A stretch of 64,000 nt of DNA from an uncultured Bacteroidales bacterium (GTDB taxonomy: Bacteria; Bacteroidota; Bacteroidia; Bacteroidales; Bacteroidaceae). Numbering within the stretch: the first letter of the stretch is position 1; each line of letters opens with the position of its first letter. The notes under the pieces are model-generated. The model did not search any database. It saw only the letters and a list, made by a program, of their open reading frames with translations, and was not told the DNA's origin. The stretch covers positions 1 through 64,000 of the forward strand of contig CADAJS010000002.1 of assembly GCA_902788315.1 (NCBI GenBank). The letters run 5' to 3'. Below are positions 43,110 to 51,890 of the stretch, one piece after another. The position numbers and the translations under genes were made by a program.

Positions 43110-44696
43110 ATGAAACGAATACTAACCGCACTGATTCTGGCACAGACATTGTCAATACAGGCCAAGGACATCAACTACAAAAAAGTAAACGCCCAAGCCC
43201 GACGTGAATATCGCCAGCCCGTGCGTCCCGGCACGAACGGCATCAACCCGTTCTGGAACGGCTTTGCCCGCAAGTTCATCTTTGCCCCAGCATTCGACTT
43301 CCGCGAGCATCCTGACGCGCGCGCGTACCTATATATATTATCCGACGCCGAGGGACACACATGGCAGATGAAGGCACGCAGCCCGAAAGCCGACCTGGCA
43401 CCCATCTGGGAGGACATCCCCGCCGGCACACAAGTCACGCTCGACGTGTTCCCCATCACAGCACAGGGCACACAGACCTCCGACACGCTGGGGCATCGAA
43501 CGTTTCTGCGCGACTTCCCCTTCTGCGGTCCCATCAACACCCCAGCGCGCCCCTACCGCGAGGCTGCACTGAAGGGGATGCTCTTCCTGCATCGGATGAA
43601 GGTAATGCAACACTGGCTGGACAACGAAACTCCCGACATGACTTACCGCCTAAATACATACGCCTGCAAGATCATGGGCAGTGCCATACAGAACGAGTGT
43701 CTCGTGGCACGCTATTTCCCCGCCGAACGCGACCAGGCTCTGCAGATTGCGCGCCACATCGCAGCCTTCCTGCGTAGCGTGAGTCAGAAAGCCAGCGACC
43801 CACTGCCCTACTTTCCACCGACATACATCAACGGGGTGCTCGCAAACAGTTCCATCACGAAGCAGGAAGGCGAGGATGCCACGATGTGCATGGAACCGCT
43901 CACCGTGGCCACAGGCTTGCTCGACCTCTACAACGAGACACACGAACGCTCATACTATGACTGGGCCATCGGCATCACAGAGACATACCGCCGGCTGCAA
44001 CGCCCCGACGGAAGCATGCCCATCAAGTTGGTTTACAGCACAGGGAAGGCGGTAAACGACCGCAACGCCATGCTGCATCCGCTGCTGAAGCATCTGCGCC
44101 GACTGCATGACGAATATGGCATCGACACCTACGAGGACATGCGGCAGAAGGGCGAGGAGTGGATGCACGATGTAGCCATCCGGTCCTTCGACATGACGGG
44201 CCAGTTCGAGGACGTCTCGGTGATAAATATAAAGCCCTATCAGAACCTGACCAACTGTACGGCCGCACCCTATGCCGACTACCTATATGGCAATTCCTCT
44301 CCCACAAAGGCAGACCTTCAAGACGCTCGCGACCTCATGCAGCTGAGCGAAGACCAGTTTGTCTTCTGGGACATGCGCCCCGAGGCTGACGGCATCCGCC
44401 AGCATGCGACGCCCTGCGTCTTCGAGCAATACAAGTATCAGATGTCTGTGGATGCCAGTGCATGCAATGTGGCAGGCGGCTTCATCTCATGCTACCTGGC
44501 CACCGGTGACGAGCTGGCACTGGCCAAGGCCATGGCTCTGACCAACGCCATCACCCAGGTACAGGATGCCCGCTCTGGATATATCCCCACATTGTGGAAG
44601 CGCTCGCGCTCTGTATCGACCGACAGCATGTGGCTCAACTGCGCCCTCCACTCCATCCGTCATCTGCTGCGGATGAGCGAAGCACTCGAGAAATAG
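43110..44696 (+). CDS. Secreted alpha/alpha-toroid-like protein, unknown
   Basis: A 528-residue secreted protein. Signal peptide MKRILTALILAQTLSIQA. Residues about 30-130 look beta-rich, and the rest is helical with repeated aromatic/acidic tracts (LTVATGLLDLYNETHE, YDWAIGITETYRRLQ, LLKHLRRLHDEYGI) typical of an (alpha/alpha)6 toroid used by many glycosidases and polysaccharide lyases. No catalytic motif was recognised, so no reaction is claimed. It is 65 bases after the beta-helix gene and probably co-transcribed, suggesting both act on one polysaccharide. Confidence 0.6.
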   Translation: MKRILTALILAQTLSIQAKDINYKKVNAQARREYRQPVRPGTNGINPFWNGFARKFIFAPAFDFREHPDARAYLYILSDAEGHTWQMKARSPKADLAPIWEDIPAGTQVTLDVFPITAQGTQTSDTLGHRTFLRDFPFCGPINTPARPYREAALKGMLFLHRMKVMQHWLDNETPDMTYRLNTYACKIMGSAIQNECLVARYFPAERDQALQIARHIAAFLRSVSQKASDPLPYFPPTYINGVLANSSITKQEGEDATMCMEPLTVATGLLDLYNETHERSYYDWAIGITETYRRLQRPDGSMPIKLVYSTGKAVNDRNAMLHPLLKHLRRLHDEYGIDTYEDMRQKGEEWMHDVAIRSFDMTGQFEDVSVINIKPYQNLTNCTAAPYADYLYGNSSPTKADLQDARDLMQLSEDQFVFWDMRPEADGIRQHATPCVFEQYKYQMSVDASACNVAGGFISCYLATGDELALAKAMALTNAITQVQDARSGYIPTLWKRSRSVSTDSMWLNCALHSIRHLLRMSEALEK

Positions 44697-45153
44697 CACA
44701 GTATTTCCCATGACGTACTCCTATGGACTTTATCACACGTGATAAAGCGCGGCGCGGCACGCCATGTAACTCGGACGCCCCCATCCTTCATGGGCTGCCC
44801 GGGCAGTGCATCGGCGCGGCAATAGCGGCAGCGGATTCTATGTGAGGCTCAAAGTGCAGGCATAACCTACACACCCTGGTCCTTCCCACACCCGAACCTA
44901 CACATCAGCTACGTGCAGACAACCAGTCTGTTTCCGAGCTTCCGTGTAGGTTTTGCAGTTTTTCGGGTCGAAATTGAAAACCGAGGAAGGGAGCATTGGC
45001 TTTTCTTATGCGCCATCAGGCTTCCTTCCGGTCATCAGCTTTAGTGTCTGCTCGCTGTCATTGCCCGAAAAGGGGGCGGAAGAACCGCCTTGCCCGAACC
45101 GGATACTACCACGGAATCCAGATTCCCGAAAATTCAGTATATAAAGCCAGTCT
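44697..45153. other. Intergenic, palindrome and no clear gene
   Basis: About 457 bases. A near-palindrome CTTTATCAC-AC-GTGATAAAG lies at 44728-44747 and may be a terminator stem or operator. The sequence CCTACAC occurs several times (44865-44910). An open frame at 44953-45144 has no recognisable similarity and no promoter, and is not called. Confidence 0.4.
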
Positions 45154-47070
45154 CTACACGTCCAGCTGCTGATATACAGAGTGCTGACTCTTGTACTCCG
45201 GCACGATCTGCTTCATCTTGCGCACGGTCTCCATGTTGTCATACTGGCGACTGATTGCGAGCAGTTCGTCCAGCCAGCCGTTCACCTCGTCATAATCATA
45301 CTCGCGCACCTGGGCGATCTTAATCTTCTTGTTGAACGTGGGCTTGGTAATCTCAGCATCGTTGAGCACCTCCTCGTAGAGTTTCTCTCCGTCGCGCAGT
45401 CCGGTGAACTTGACCTCTACATTCTTGGCCCCGCTGAGTGTAATCATACGGCGAGCCAAGTCGGCAATCTTCACCGGTTTACCCATGTCGAAGACGAATA
45501 TCTCACCGCCGTGGCCCATCGTTCCGGCCTCGAGCACCAACTTGCACGCCTCGGGGATGAGCATGAAGAAGCGGATGATGTCCGGATGGGTCACAGTGAC
45601 GGGACCTCCCTTCTTTATCTGCTCCTTGAAGAGAGGTATGACACTGCCGTTCGAACCCAGGACATTGCCGAAGCGAGTGGTCACGAACTGGGTTTCGCCA
45701 GCGACATGTCCGTCCTTGATAGCCTTGTCTAACGACTGCACGTATATCTCGCAGATGCGCTTCGAGCATCCCATCACGTTCGTGGGATTCACGGCCTTGT
45801 CGGTGCTGATCATCACAAACTTCTTCACACCATATTTCACGGCCAAGTCGGCCAGGACGCGAGTGCCCTCGATGTTATTCTGCACTGCCTCGCTCGGATT
45901 GTCCTCCATCATAGGCACATGCTTATAGGCTGCAGCATGGAAGACATACTCGGGCCGGTATTGCGCAAAGATACTCTCCATGCGACTCTTATGGGCTATG
46001 TCACATACGATGGTAGCACACTTGATACCACCAAAATCACGAGCCATCATCAGACGGACATCGTGCTGCGGAGTCTCTGCCTGGTCGATGAGGATGAGTT
46101 GCGAGGGTTCCCAATGAGCTATCTGGCGCACCATCTCGGAACCGATACTGCCAGCCGAACCGGTAATCAGGATACGACGACCGCGCAGGAGGTTGGCCAC
46201 TGCGTCCAAGTCCACTTGGATTTCCTCACGCGGAAGCAGGTCTTCGATTTCCACCTCGCGCAACTGCGACATGCTGATGTCACTCTTCCCGTCCCACTGC
46301 TGAGCCAGGTTGGGCGTATAGATGCGTATGCCGGCCTCCATCAGACGGTCGGCCATCTTCTCGTTAGCCATGAAGCGCTCGGTCTTCAGCGGCGAAATCA
46401 ATATGGCCGTAGCGCGGCGGGCGCGCATGTTGGCCACGAGGTTCTCGTCATTGGGATATACCTTGACGCCCTGCAGCATGTGCCCGGGCATGTCATTGGA
46501 ATCGCTGACGAAGCCCTGCAACTGGAATCCCGAGGTGGTTTCCATACGGATGCTCTTTGCCAGGGCCATACCTCCGGCCTTCGTGCCATAGATGAACACA
46601 CGCCGACGCGAACCGGCACCGCGCACCTGTTCGAAAAGGTACTTCATCAAGATACGGACAGCGAAAAGCAGCATCGTGGTCAGCAGCCAGCCGAAGAGCA
46701 GCTCGCGAGTGCGCACGACCATAAATATTCCATGCGCCGGCAGAAGGTGAATCAGTATATCGAATGCAAAACCAACCACGGTGGCCATACCCACACGATA
46801 GAGATCGACGAACGACGAGTAGCGCATCACTCCCGAATAGGTATGAAAAAGGCGGAAGCCGACAACGTATGGTATGAGGTAGATTATCAACGTGACCAGC
46901 ACCGCCCCGAGACTTGCCCATGTGGCGCGGATGCCATGATCCATCGTATATAAAAGGAAGTGAGAACACAGCACGACGCCACAGTCAAAGAGCAGCACCG
47001 CCCAGTATGGCATCGCATTACGCGAAAAATAGCTATCTACTATTCTATTAAGTAACGACTTCTGTTTCAT
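45154..47070 (-). CDS. Nucleotide-sugar 4,6-dehydratase, WbpM/CapD type
   Basis: A 638-residue membrane protein for capsule/O-antigen sugar synthesis. Four N-terminal helices (about residues 20-140), a CoA-binding-like first Rossmann part, then the catalytic SDR domain: NAD site GSAGSIGSE (304-312), ISTDKAVNPTNVMGCSKR with the T-D-K and S-K-R catalytic residues of the PglF/WbpM group (the S-x-K instead of Y-x-K). It converts UDP-GlcNAc to the 4-keto-6-deoxy sugar, the first step to bacillosamine, QuiNAc or FucNAc. Its promoter is about 100 bases upstream. No other polysaccharide genes are adjacent. Confidence 0.92.
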   Translation of the reverse strand: MKQKSLLNRIVDSYFSRNAMPYWAVLLFDCGVVLCSHFLLYTMDHGIRATWASLGAVLVTLIIYLIPYVVGFRLFHTYSGVMRYSSFVDLYRVGMATVVGFAFDILIHLLPAHGIFMVVRTRELLFGWLLTTMLLFAVRILMKYLFEQVRGAGSRRRVFIYGTKAGGMALAKSIRMETTSGFQLQGFVSDSNDMPGHMLQGVKVYPNDENLVANMRARRATAILISPLKTERFMANEKMADRLMEAGIRIYTPNLAQQWDGKSDISMSQLREVEIEDLLPREEIQVDLDAVANLLRGRRILITGSAGSIGSEMVRQIAHWEPSQLILIDQAETPQHDVRLMMARDFGGIKCATIVCDIAHKSRMESIFAQYRPEYVFHAAAYKHVPMMEDNPSEAVQNNIEGTRVLADLAVKYGVKKFVMISTDKAVNPTNVMGCSKRICEIYVQSLDKAIKDGHVAGETQFVTTRFGNVLGSNGSVIPLFKEQIKKGGPVTVTHPDIIRFFMLIPEACKLVLEAGTMGHGGEIFVFDMGKPVKIADLARRMITLSGAKNVEVKFTGLRDGEKLYEEVLNDAEITKPTFNKKIKIAQVREYDYDEVNGWLDELLAISRQYDNMETVRKMKQIVPEYKSQHSVYQQLDV

Positions 47071-47166
47071 GTCTCAAGAATCAATGTTCAATAAGCAGCT
47101 ATACTACAGCCCCCCCGCGAAAGTCTGGTTCAACGCAAGCGGAAGCATTTATTCTGATTTACTTGG

Positions 47167-47174
47167 CAAAGGTA
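47167..47174 (-). promoter_or_regulatory. -7 element of the WbpM/CapD gene
   Basis: TACCTTTG followed by GCC on the minus strand, 97 bases before the start codon. The -33 element is not clear. Confidence 0.5.
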
Positions 47175-47282
47175 CGCATAAAATCTGAATTGATGTAATA
47201 ATTTACAGTTTTTTTTCGTTCGAGGCCCCACTAAGAGTTGCGAACCAGTCTGGGCAGGGAATCAGTGAACCTGGCGGGCATC

Positions 47283-48320
47283 CTATTTTTTCCTCTCAAA
47301 AAGTGGAATGATGCCGTTTATATATTCGGCCAGACGTCGTACATCGTCTTGGTGGGCTGAGAGCCATGCCGCGTTCTGCTCGTTTTCCGACGCCACCACG
47401 GCATGGTGCATGAAGACCTCCAGGAGTCCCCGACAGCGCATGTCGGCATAGAGCAGGCGGAAGGTCTCTTCCCGCACATCGCCTGCCTCGAAGAAGTTTC
47501 GCGGCGCATATCCCTCATCGCGCACAGGCAGATTGCGCAACAGCACATTCATCGAATGGCTGAGCACGGCGTATGGCATGCCATAGGTGACGCGGTTTTG
47601 GTGTATGTCGCGCATAGCCTCCAAGATAAGGAAGTCTTCGTCGCCCGCCGTATTCTCGGGCAGTGTCTCGCGTGATGGCCACCACGCGAACTGCTTCATG
47701 ATATATCCGGAGGCATTGCTGGTCGGGTTTACCATGAGATCATGCAGGTAGAAGAACGTCGCGTTAGCCAGGCGTCCCATGCCATCCCAGCGCATGCCGA
47801 GCAGGAACGGAGGCCCCTCGGCAAGCGGGTCCATGCGGAAGACACGTTCATAGCAGGCGTATGCCTCGGCATATTCCCGCAGTTCCATCAGCACATGACC
47901 GAGGCTGTAGTTCAGGTCAAAGTTCTCCGGAAAGAGCCGAAGGCCCTCGTCCAAGATATCACGGGCTGCGGTGGGGTTGTTCATATTCATGTAGATAGCA
48001 CACCATCGGGTGTACAACTCCACGGGTTTCTCGCCGGGACAGGCCTTCAGACGGATGCATGCGTCGAGTGCCTCCTCCAGTTTCTTCATGGCAGAGCAGA
48101 CCTCAATCTTGAGCAGCAGTGCACGGGTATCCGCCGAATCGAGATCGAGGGCATAGCCCACAAACTCGTAAGCTAAGTCCATCTGCCCCATGCGGTAGCA
48201 GCTGCCGGCCTTCTCCACATAACCTTCCAGCCGCCCGGCATCATCCGTCTGTGCCACACATGGCACGGCACAGAGGGTCAGCAGGCAGCCGAGAAACAAG
48301 TACAGCGCAGCCCGTCTCAT
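47283..48320 (-). CDS. Secreted tetratricopeptide-repeat protein
   Basis: A 345-residue protein with a signal peptide (MRRAALYLFLGCLLTLCAVPCVAQ) and helical repeats: GSCYRMGQMDLAYEFVGYALDLDSAD and GHVLMELREYAEAYACYERVFRMDPLA are clear TPR units. TPR proteins mediate protein contacts, here outside the cytoplasm. The start codon overlaps the FNT stop in TGATG (48318-48322), so translation should be coupled. The role next to a formate/nitrite-type channel is unknown. An alternative longer start lies 17 codons upstream inside the channel gene. Confidence 0.75.
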   Translation of the reverse strand: MRRAALYLFLGCLLTLCAVPCVAQTDDAGRLEGYVEKAGSCYRMGQMDLAYEFVGYALDLDSADTRALLLKIEVCSAMKKLEEALDACIRLKACPGEKPVELYTRWCAIYMNMNNPTAARDILDEGLRLFPENFDLNYSLGHVLMELREYAEAYACYERVFRMDPLAEGPPFLLGMRWDGMGRLANATFFYLHDLMVNPTSNASGYIMKQFAWWPSRETLPENTAGDEDFLILEAMRDIHQNRVTYGMPYAVLSHSMNVLLRNLPVRDEGYAPRNFFEAGDVREETFRLLYADMRCRGLLEVFMHHAVVASENEQNAAWLSAHQDDVRRLAEYINGIIPLFERKK

Positions 48321-48934
48321 CAGGAAAGTGCCTCCTTCTCGCGAGGTTTCACCCATCGGTACAGGTTGCACCCCACGAAGTTACCCAACACCTCGGCCAC
48401 ATAGAGCACAAGCACGGGCCACTGGAGCACCTGTTCCCACGGTGCTGTGAGGAAATAGAAGGCATCGGCAATGGAATGGGTGAAGCCACAGAGGATGAAG
48501 ACGGGTACTCCGAGTAAGAGCGGAAGCATCTTGCCCTGACGAGCGAAGAAGACAGCGGTGGTCATAATGAAACCGCAACCGATGGCCAACAGGAAGCAGG
48601 CCAGCGGCCCCTTTGCCATCCGGGCCGAGAGGATGGCCGAGGCAGAATCCACCAGGTCGGGGTGGGCATAGCGCAGGGCGAGCGACGTCAAAAGGCAACC
48701 CACAATGTTGCCCACAAGCACGATGAGCAGCATACCCCAGTCGCCCTGACGGCGTATGAAGCCGGCCGTTCCAGTGTAAAGTTTTAGCCCATAATACACT
48801 ACGGTGGTGAGACCGAAGGCAAAAAGCACGGCTCCGGCCACGCCGCCTACCTTCATGTTTACCGTGCACCCGATGGAGATGCACAGACCCGCCAGAATGG
48901 CCAGCGGGAAGTGGATTCGAAAGGTTTCCTTCAT
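48320..48934 (-). CDS. Formate/nitrite transporter family channel (short)
   Basis: A 204-residue membrane protein with about six helices. Family marks: AGLCISIGCTVNM near the N terminus, LVGNIVGC, CGFTHSIADAFYF, and EVLGNFVGCNL near the end, the usual FNT blocks. FNT channels move formate, nitrite, hydrosulfide or acetate/lactate-like monovalent anions. It is some 60-80 residues shorter than the usual 260-285, mainly at both ends and loops. The pore histidine seems to be the H in GFTHSIAD. Substrate unknown. Confidence 0.85.
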   Translation of the reverse strand: MKETFRIHFPLAILAGLCISIGCTVNMKVGGVAGAVLFAFGLTTVVYYGLKLYTGTAGFIRRQGDWGMLLIVLVGNIVGCLLTSLALRYAHPDLVDSASAILSARMAKGPLACFLLAIGCGFIMTTAVFFARQGKMLPLLLGVPVFILCGFTHSIADAFYFLTAPWEQVLQWPVLVLYVAEVLGNFVGCNLYRWVKPREKEALS

Positions 48935-48964
48935 CGTTCAATAGATTTAGGTATTCTACGAGGA

Positions 48965-48972
48965 CAAAGTTA
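48965..48972 (-). promoter_or_regulatory. -7 element of the FNT-TPR unit
   Basis: Minus strand TAACTTTG followed by TCC, 30 bases before the FNT start codon. Confidence 0.55.
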
Positions 48973-49167
48973 CAGCATTATCCCGATATACACAACTATC
49001 CCCCGATTTTTTTGCGCCAAATCTGATCGACGGTCAACACGTCGCAGAACAAAAAAGGCACATTTCCTTTGCACTCCCCCTCGCTTATTCTTCAATACCA
49101 CTTCGTGGCAGAAGCGTCCCAGAGGGCCGAGCGCGTACCTCTGGCTACACCGAAAGTACTTCCGCTC

Positions 49168-49231
49168 GAGAGTGCAAAGCTGAAAATCTTGGATTTTCCC
49201 TTTGCACTCTCCTCGCTTATTCGTACCTTTG
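49168..49231 (+). promoter_or_regulatory. Promoter of the ThiD-like gene with inverted repeat
   Basis: TTTG 49201-49204, spacer CACTCTCCTCGCTTATTCG, TACCTTTG 49224-49231. A perfect 12-bp inverted repeat (49168-49179 and 49200-49211) covers the -33 box. The start codon at 49240 follows by 8 bases, so a leaderless mRNA is likely. A decayed copy of the -33/spacer part lies at 49064-49091. Confidence 0.75.
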
Positions 49232-49239
49232 CAGCCGCA

Positions 49240-50013
49240 ATGGAAAAGGACAAAGAAAATACCGGCAAAGTCTTCCTCATCGCAGGGAGCGAGCCACTGG
49301 GAAGCGCTGGCATTCAGGCCGACATCAAGGCTATCACACGCTGTGGCGGCTGGGCTGCAGCAGCACTCACATGTGTCGTGGACGAAGACACGTCACGCAT
49401 CAAGGGCATCCACACGCTGCCTCCCGAACTGATTGCCTCACAGGCCGAATCGTTCCTCGGCAGCGTGGGGGCCGACTGCATCAAGACGGGCGTACTGCCC
49501 AGCGTGGAGATTATCCAAGCCGTGGCCGACGTGCTGCGACGCTACGCCTACGTGCCGAAACTCATCGACCCCGTCATCGTGAATTTCGCAGGCGAGCAAT
49601 TAGTAAGCGACGAGGCCATCAAGGCCTACAAGCAGTTGCTGTTTCCCTTGGCCACCCTCATCACGCCCAACCGTCGCGAGGCCGAGGTATTGCTGGGCCA
49701 CCCGCTGGGAGATGTGGCCGAATCACTGCGCGAGCTGGCTCAATGGGGATGCTCGGTGCTGGTAAAGTCGGTGGACGAGGGACGCTACCTGGTGGACTAT
49801 CTATATGAAAAGGAATCAGACACGCTGACTCCCTTTCCCAAAAAGAAACTCGTGCTCACCGACCGCAACGGGACCGGCGATACGCTGGCCTCGGCCATTG
49901 CCACCCATCTGGCTTTAGGAAGCGACATGCAGACAGCCCTCGCACGTGCCGAGGCTTATATGCAGTACTTCCTCTCCGGACCGCGATATGTCATCAGTGC
50001 CCATGTGAAGTGA
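49240..50013 (+). CDS. ThiD-like ribokinase-fold kinase
   Basis: A 257-residue kinase of the hydroxymethylpyrimidine phosphate/pyridoxal kinase family. GSEPLGSAGIQADIKAI (near residues 15-31) matches ThiD GSD-S-GAGIQADIK, IKTGVL and LIDPVIV match as well, and NGTGDTLASAIATHLALG is the phosphate-binding loop. Most ThiD and PdxK enzymes have GTGC in that loop; here it is GTGD, as in ribokinases. Activity on HMP-phosphate or pyridoxal is thus likely but unproved. No other thiamine genes are near. ATG at 49240 follows a -7 box by 8 bases. Confidence 0.78.
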   Translation: MEKDKENTGKVFLIAGSEPLGSAGIQADIKAITRCGGWAAAALTCVVDEDTSRIKGIHTLPPELIASQAESFLGSVGADCIKTGVLPSVEIIQAVADVLRRYAYVPKLIDPVIVNFAGEQLVSDEAIKAYKQLLFPLATLITPNRREAEVLLGHPLGDVAESLRELAQWGCSVLVKSVDEGRYLVDYLYEKESDTLTPFPKKKLVLTDRNGTGDTLASAIATHLALGSDMQTALARAEAYMQYFLSGPRYVISAHVK

Positions 50014-50026
50014 GGGGAAGAAAAAA

Positions 50027-50090
50027 TTCAAGGTTCAAAGTTCGAGATGCAACGCTCCGGCAGGAACGGCCATGAACTCTGAACCTTGAA
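50027..50090. terminator. Inverted repeat between convergent genes
   Basis: Two 17-base arms (50027-50043 and 50074-50090) with one mismatch, containing TTCAAGGTTCA/TGAACCTTGAA; a plausible bidirectional terminator for the kinase and the EEP gene. Confidence 0.55.
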
Positions 50091-50105
50091 CCTAATATAC
50101 GATAC

Positions 50106-50960
50106 TCAGAACTCCAGATCGGCCCAGATGGGGTTATGGTCGCTGAGCGGGAGGTCTGGGATGTCTGGCTCGAAGTGAGTCTGCAGCACACTGATCTGCC
50201 GGCTGACGAATATGAAGTCGCCGCGCGGCCCACGCGATGGCGGCACCGTAGAGAAGGCTTGGTAAGTGTAGCGCACACCCGTATGTTGCGGACTCATATA
50301 ATAGGCATCGCGCAAGACATACTTTCCCCCGACAAGGGCCGCGTAACCCTCACTCGTGTCCGACATGTTAAAGTCGCCTGCCAGCATGGCTGCGTTCTTG
50401 CCCGCAATGCTCAGCATCTTCGACTGCAAGAGTTTACCGCTTTCGATGCGTGCCTGGCGCCCCTTATGGTCGAAGTGGGTGCTCAGCGCCACGAACACCT
50501 TGCCCGTGGCCAGGTCGCGCAACTTCACCCATGTGGCAATGCGCGGAAACACAGCGTCCCACCCCCTGCTTCCCGCAGAATCGGGGGTCTCGCTAAGCCA
50601 GAACGTGCCGTGATCCAATTCCTCATACTTGTCCTTGCGCCAAAAGACGGGAACCATCTCGTCGCCTTTCTCGCGATTCCAGCGTCCCTGAGCCACGTAG
50701 GCATATTCGGGCAGGCGTTCCACGACATCAGGGAGCATGCTGGTGGTCACTTCCTGCATACCGACAATGTCAATGGCATTGTCCTGAATCCACTGGCATA
50801 CACGGTCGCGACGCGACTCCCACGACGCGCCGATCAGTGCATCCTCCCGGGCATTGACCCGGAGATTGAAGCTGCACCAGCGTACGTGTGCAGTCTTATC
50901 TTTCCTGGCATAGCTGCACAAGGGAAGTACAGCCAGCAGCAGAAGCAGAATGCGTTTCAT
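50106..50960 (-). CDS. Secreted EEP-fold phosphoesterase (1)
   Basis: A 284-residue protein of the endonuclease/exonuclease/phosphatase superfamily with a signal peptide (MKRILLLLLAVLPLCSYA). Catalytic set: N in SFNLR, E in GMQEVT, H/D in THFDH, D-x-N in GDFN, and the final SDHNPIWADLEF. It should hydrolyse phosphodiester or phosphomonoester bonds outside the cytoplasm; nuclease, sphingomyelinase-like and sugar-phosphate activities are all possible. It is the downstream member of three tandem paralogues on the minus strand, separated from the next by 21 bases. Confidence 0.85.
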   Translation of the reverse strand: MKRILLLLLAVLPLCSYARKDKTAHVRWCSFNLRVNAREDALIGASWESRRDRVCQWIQDNAIDIVGMQEVTTSMLPDVVERLPEYAYVAQGRWNREKGDEMVPVFWRKDKYEELDHGTFWLSETPDSAGSRGWDAVFPRIATWVKLRDLATGKVFVALSTHFDHKGRQARIESGKLLQSKMLSIAGKNAAMLAGDFNMSDTSEGYAALVGGKYVLRDAYYMSPQHTGVRYTYQAFSTVPPSRGPRGDFIFVSRQISVLQTHFEPDIPDLPLSDHNPIWADLEF

Positions 50961-50981
50961 ATAGTTCGTCTGCATTATGCG

Positions 50982-51839
50982 TTAGAACTGGAGGTCGGCC
51001 CAGTGAGGACTGTGGTCACTAAGGGGAGCATCAGGGTTGTCCTTGGGAATGCCGGTGCGCAGTACCTCGATTTGCGGTGTGACGAAGATAAAGTCAATCT
51101 TGTGGGCCTGCGAGGGGGGAATCGTGGAATAAGCGTGGAACGAATAACGCACACCCTCGTGCTGCGGGCTCATGTAGTAGGCATCGCGCATCACAAACTT
51201 GCTTCCCACCATCGTGGCGTAGGCAGGGTTCGTGTCGGTGATATTAAAGTCGCCGGTCACAGCGGCAGGCTTGTCACCCACGATTTCCTGTATCTTCTGC
51301 ATGATGAGCTTGGCCGACTCTATGCGCGCCACCTTGCCGACATGGTCAAAGTGGGTGTTCACAGCCATGAACACCTTGCCCGTAGCCAGATCCTTCAGCT
51401 TCACCCAGCTGGCCACACGCGGCAGCGCAGCATCCCAGCCCTTGCTGCCGGCCGAGTCGGGTGTCTCGCTCAGCCAGAAATTGCCTCGGGAGAGTGCCTT
51501 GTACTTATCCTTGCGGAAGAGCACGGGCGTATATTCGCCACCTTCCTTACCGTCGGTTCTACCCACACCGACATAGTCAAACTGGGGCAGACGCTCCAGG
51601 ATGTCCAGCAGCTGCTGGTGTGTGACCTCCTGCATGCCGACGACATCGATGTCGTTGTCCAGCACCCACTGGCAGGCACGATCCTTGCGGGAATCCCATC
51701 CCACACCCTTCTCCGTGTCTCCCTTGTTGATGCAGCGCATGTTGTAGGTACACCAGCGCACGTTTGTCACTTTCTCCTTCTTCGCCATTCCCAGCATAGG
51801 AATTGCCATGGCGAGGGCAATCATAAACAGCTTTCTCAT
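50982..51839 (-). CDS. Secreted EEP-fold phosphoesterase (2)
   Basis: A 285-residue paralogue with a signal peptide (MRKLFMIALAMAIPMLGMA) and all EEP motifs (TYNMR, GMQEVT, NTHFDH, GDFNIT, SDHSPHWADLQF). It is closer to member 3 than to member 1: both have GRTDGKEGGEYTPVLFRKDKY and IMQKIQEIVG. Tandem duplication is the simple explanation. Start is the first ATG before the signal peptide. Confidence 0.87.
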   Translation of the reverse strand: MRKLFMIALAMAIPMLGMAKKEKVTNVRWCTYNMRCINKGDTEKGVGWDSRKDRACQWVLDNDIDVVGMQEVTHQQLLDILERLPQFDYVGVGRTDGKEGGEYTPVLFRKDKYKALSRGNFWLSETPDSAGSKGWDAALPRVASWVKLKDLATGKVFMAVNTHFDHVGKVARIESAKLIMQKIQEIVGDKPAAVTGDFNITDTNPAYATMVGSKFVMRDAYYMSPQHEGVRYSFHAYSTIPPSQAHKIDFIFVTPQIEVLRTGIPKDNPDAPLSDHSPHWADLQF

Positions 51840-51890
51840 ATTACGTTCTTTTATATTTAATATTTCACATTTGACATTGATACCCGGCCA

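Noticed and set aside
44953..45144. 63-residue plus-strand open frame as a gene
   Set aside because: No similarity, no promoter or start context; lies in a gap with repeats.
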